From an uncultured Candidatus Peregrinibacteria bacterium (GTDB lineage Bacteria; Patescibacteriota; Gracilibacteria; Peribacterales; Peribacteraceae), in NCBI GenBank assembly GCA_903822115.1, contig CAIJNU010000072.1, positions 1 through 5,519 of the forward strand: a DNA stretch of 5,519 nucleotides. Reading direction: 5' to 3'. Within the stretch, counting starts at the first letter, position 1; each line of letters starts with the position of its first letter. Under the pieces are notes generated by a model, which saw only the letters and a list, made by a program, of their open reading frames with translations, searched no databases and had not been told where the DNA came from. This document shows, piece after piece, positions 5,050-5,519 of this stretch. Position numbers and translations under genes: made by a program.

Positions 5050-5519
5050 ATGAATGATTTTCGCATCGAGCATGACACCATGGGGGAGGTGCAGGTTCCG
5101 CGTCTCGCGTACTTCGGAGCGCAGACGCAGCGAGCGGTGGAGAACTTCCCGATTTCCGGCAGAGGTATTTCTCGGGAGTTGATTCACGCGCTCGGACTCC
5201 TCAAGTGGGCGGCCGCGTGGGCCAATCACGACCTCGGAATGTTCGGTGCCAACAGCAAGCGCCTCGGGTCGAGGGAGATCGATGCGCTCATTCAAGCGGC
5301 GAAGGAAGTATCGGAGGGGAACTTCGACGATCACTTTCCCGTCGACGTCTTCCAGACCGGATCGGGAACGTCGAGCAACATGAATGCGAACGAAGTCATC
5401 GCGAATCGCGCCATCGAGATTCTCGGCGGCGATCGCAACTCTCTTGGCAAAGGCATCCACCCCAATGATCACGTGAATCTGGGGCAGAGCACCAACGACA
5501 TCTTTCCCTCGGCCATTCA
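5050..5519 (+). CDS. fumC: Class II fumarate hydratase, N-terminal part (3' partial)
   Basis: Class II fumarase interconverts fumarate and malate as a cytoplasmic tetramer without an iron-sulphur cluster. The 156 visible codons start FRIEHDTMGEVQVP, then FGAQTQRAVENFPIS (22-36), FQTGSGTSSNMNANE (101-115), HPNDHVN (137-143) and QSTNDIFPSAI (146-156); the catalytic histidine normally follows at the very edge. GAQTQR and QTGSGT favour fumarase over aspartase, which usually has GxHTxR and QxGAGT. The frame is still open at the window end; about two thirds of a normal ~465-residue protein is missing. ATG 5050 is chosen because it gives the family's usual short N-terminus, but no Shine-Dalgarno precedes it. 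The frame is open back to ATG 4972, which overlaps the pyrG stop (TGATG) and would add 26 residues, with another ATG at 4993; coupling to pyrG is therefore possible. Confidence 0.93.
   Translation, partial: MNDFRIEHDTMGEVQVPRLAYFGAQTQRAVENFPISGRGISRELIHALGLLKWAAAWANHDLGMFGANSKRLGSREIDALIQAAKEVSEGNFDDHFPVDVFQTGSGTSSNMNANEVIANRAIEILGGDRNSLGKGIHPNDHVNLGQSTNDIFPSAI

Noticed and set aside
1..5519. CRISPR array, tRNA or rRNA gene, insertion sequence or defence system
   Set aside because: No spaced direct repeats, no tRNA-like cloverleaf, no transposase and no defence-type protein are visible; the genes are housekeeping ones.

Overview
The window carries part of a bacterial chromosome with every gene on the + strand. 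From left to right it holds the tail of an unrecognised protein, uvrC (nucleotide excision repair endonuclease), a small lysine-rich membrane-anchored protein, pyrG (CTP synthase) and the 5' part of a class II fumarase gene (fumC) that runs off the right edge. DNA is moderately GC-rich (roughly 55-60% in the core gene regions), TGA is a normal stop, and Shine-Dalgarno sites are weak or absent in front of most starts. The wording of UvrC around its cysteine cluster and helix-hairpin-helix tail reminds me of Patescibacteria/CPR proteins (perhaps the Peribacteria-Peregrinibacteria side), but this is a low-confidence impression; a free-standing fumarase is not typical there.

Region by region: 1-236 is a partial ORF; 237-281 is a short gap with a strong Shine-Dalgarno that faces an out-of-frame ATG; 282-2711 is uvrC, about 200 residues longer than usual because of two inserts, a roughly 35-residue loop among the Fe-S cysteines and a complete-looking GNAT acetyltransferase domain inside the RNase H-like nuclease domain; 2712-2788 is a pyrimidine-rich gap with a possible promoter; 2789-3142 encodes the YtxH-like protein; 3143-3280 holds a terminator-like hairpin, a pyrG promoter candidate and a compact attenuator-like leader; 3281-4972 is pyrG; 4973-5049 is a short gap with a palindromic repeat; 5050-5519 is fumC.

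There is no obvious single pathway linking the genes: DNA repair, pyrimidine nucleotide synthesis and a TCA-type enzyme sit side by side as housekeeping neighbours. Three observations stand out. First, UvrC contains a domain insertion of foreign base composition (about 46% GC against about 60% around it) while all nuclease residues are kept. Second, the pyrG leader appears to start GGGC, carries a C6 run and can fold into a terminator just before the start codon, as expected for CTP-sensing reiterative-transcription attenuation of the Bacillus subtilis pyrG type, here in a very compact form. Third, a small palindromic element (conserved 12-nt loop, covarying stems) occurs three times, inside uvrC, inside the N-terminal extension of pyrG and just before fumC, each time in a frame that stays open. 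This is reminiscent of protein-coding palindromic elements such as those of Rickettsia.
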